From positions 1 to 6,636 of the forward strand of contig JAAELZ010000720.1 of assembly GCA_024226105.1 (NCBI GenBank): 6,636 bases of DNA. The letters are read 5' to 3'. A program made the translations under genes and the position numbers. Position 1 is the first letter of the stretch; each line of letters begins with the position of its first letter. This DNA is from Pseudomonadota bacterium (GTDB taxonomy: Bacteria; Pseudomonadota; Gammaproteobacteria; Arenicellales; Poriferihabitantaceae). This document shows positions 6,556 to 6,636 of the stretch, piece by piece. The notes beneath the pieces were generated by a model. It saw only the letters and a program-made list of their open reading frames with translations. It had not been told where the DNA came from and made no database searches.

Positions 6556-6636
6556 AGTGCTTCACCTCTCGTTTGTTTGCTTTACGCAAGCTTATAATGC
6601 GACGAAACCCATCTCGATCAGTAAATACAACGCAGA
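6539..6636 (-). CDS. brnT: BrnT-type toxin, C-terminal fragment (cut by window edge)
   Basis: On the minus strand a frame runs from the right edge to a TAA at 6541-6539, giving 31 residues: CVVFTDRDGFRRIIS followed by LRKANKREVKHYAHKN. The VxFTDRDGxRRIISxRKANKRExKxY pattern is the conserved C-terminus of BrnT, a RelE-fold ribonuclease toxin that cleaves RNA and stops translation. The full protein is about 90-100 residues, so two thirds lie beyond the window. Its last 17 bases overlap the antitoxin's start in another frame, the usual toxin-first brnTA arrangement. Nothing in the visible part suggests damage. The partial length is the main limit on certainty. Confidence 0.82.
   Translation of the reverse strand, partial: CVVFTDRDGFRRIISLRKANKREVKHYAHKN

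Overview
The window looks like a piece of a proteobacterial chromosome, probably a gammaproteobacterium and possibly a marine one. The grounds are moderate base composition, Shine-Dalgarno-led genes, an intergenic palindrome of the GTAGGGTGGATAAG...CATCCACC kind common in gammaproteobacteria, and a MttB-like methyltransferase of the non-pyrrolysine type. This taxonomic reading is inference only. The window holds four nearly whole or whole metabolic genes, one toxin-antitoxin pair cut by the right edge, and two intergenic stretches with palindromic structure.

Layout, left to right. Bases 2-1039 (+) are the 3' three quarters of a MmgE/PrpD-family gene. Bases 1040-1274 form a convergent intergenic region with a small hairpin and a long inverted repeat whose left arm, followed by a T-rich run, can serve as a terminator. 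Bases 1275-5707 (-) are a three-gene operon read right to left: a thiamine-diphosphate enzyme of the acetolactate-synthase type, a fold-type I PLP aminotransferase whose start lies 4 bases after the first gene's stop, and a MttB-like (trimethylamine methyltransferase family) protein 46 bases further on. A TTGACA/TTTAAG promoter candidate lies about 100 bases ahead of the first gene. Bases 5708-6273 have no convincing gene but contain an imperfect palindrome of about 95 bases, flanked by 8-base direct repeats. Bases 6274-6636 (-) carry a BrnA-type antitoxin and, overlapping its start by 17 bases, the last 31 codons of its BrnT-type toxin.

How the genes may work together. The tight ThDP enzyme/aminotransferase/MttB order suggests one catabolic or biosynthetic route: C-C bond cleavage or ligation of a 2-oxo acid, amino-group transfer, and methyl transfer from a quaternary or tertiary amine. 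The substrate cannot be read from the sequence, and no corrinoid protein or regulatory subunit is present in the window. The brnTA pair is an independent accessory module. The most unusual items are the operon's gene combination and the two palindromic intergenic elements; nothing here can be declared a new system from sequence alone.
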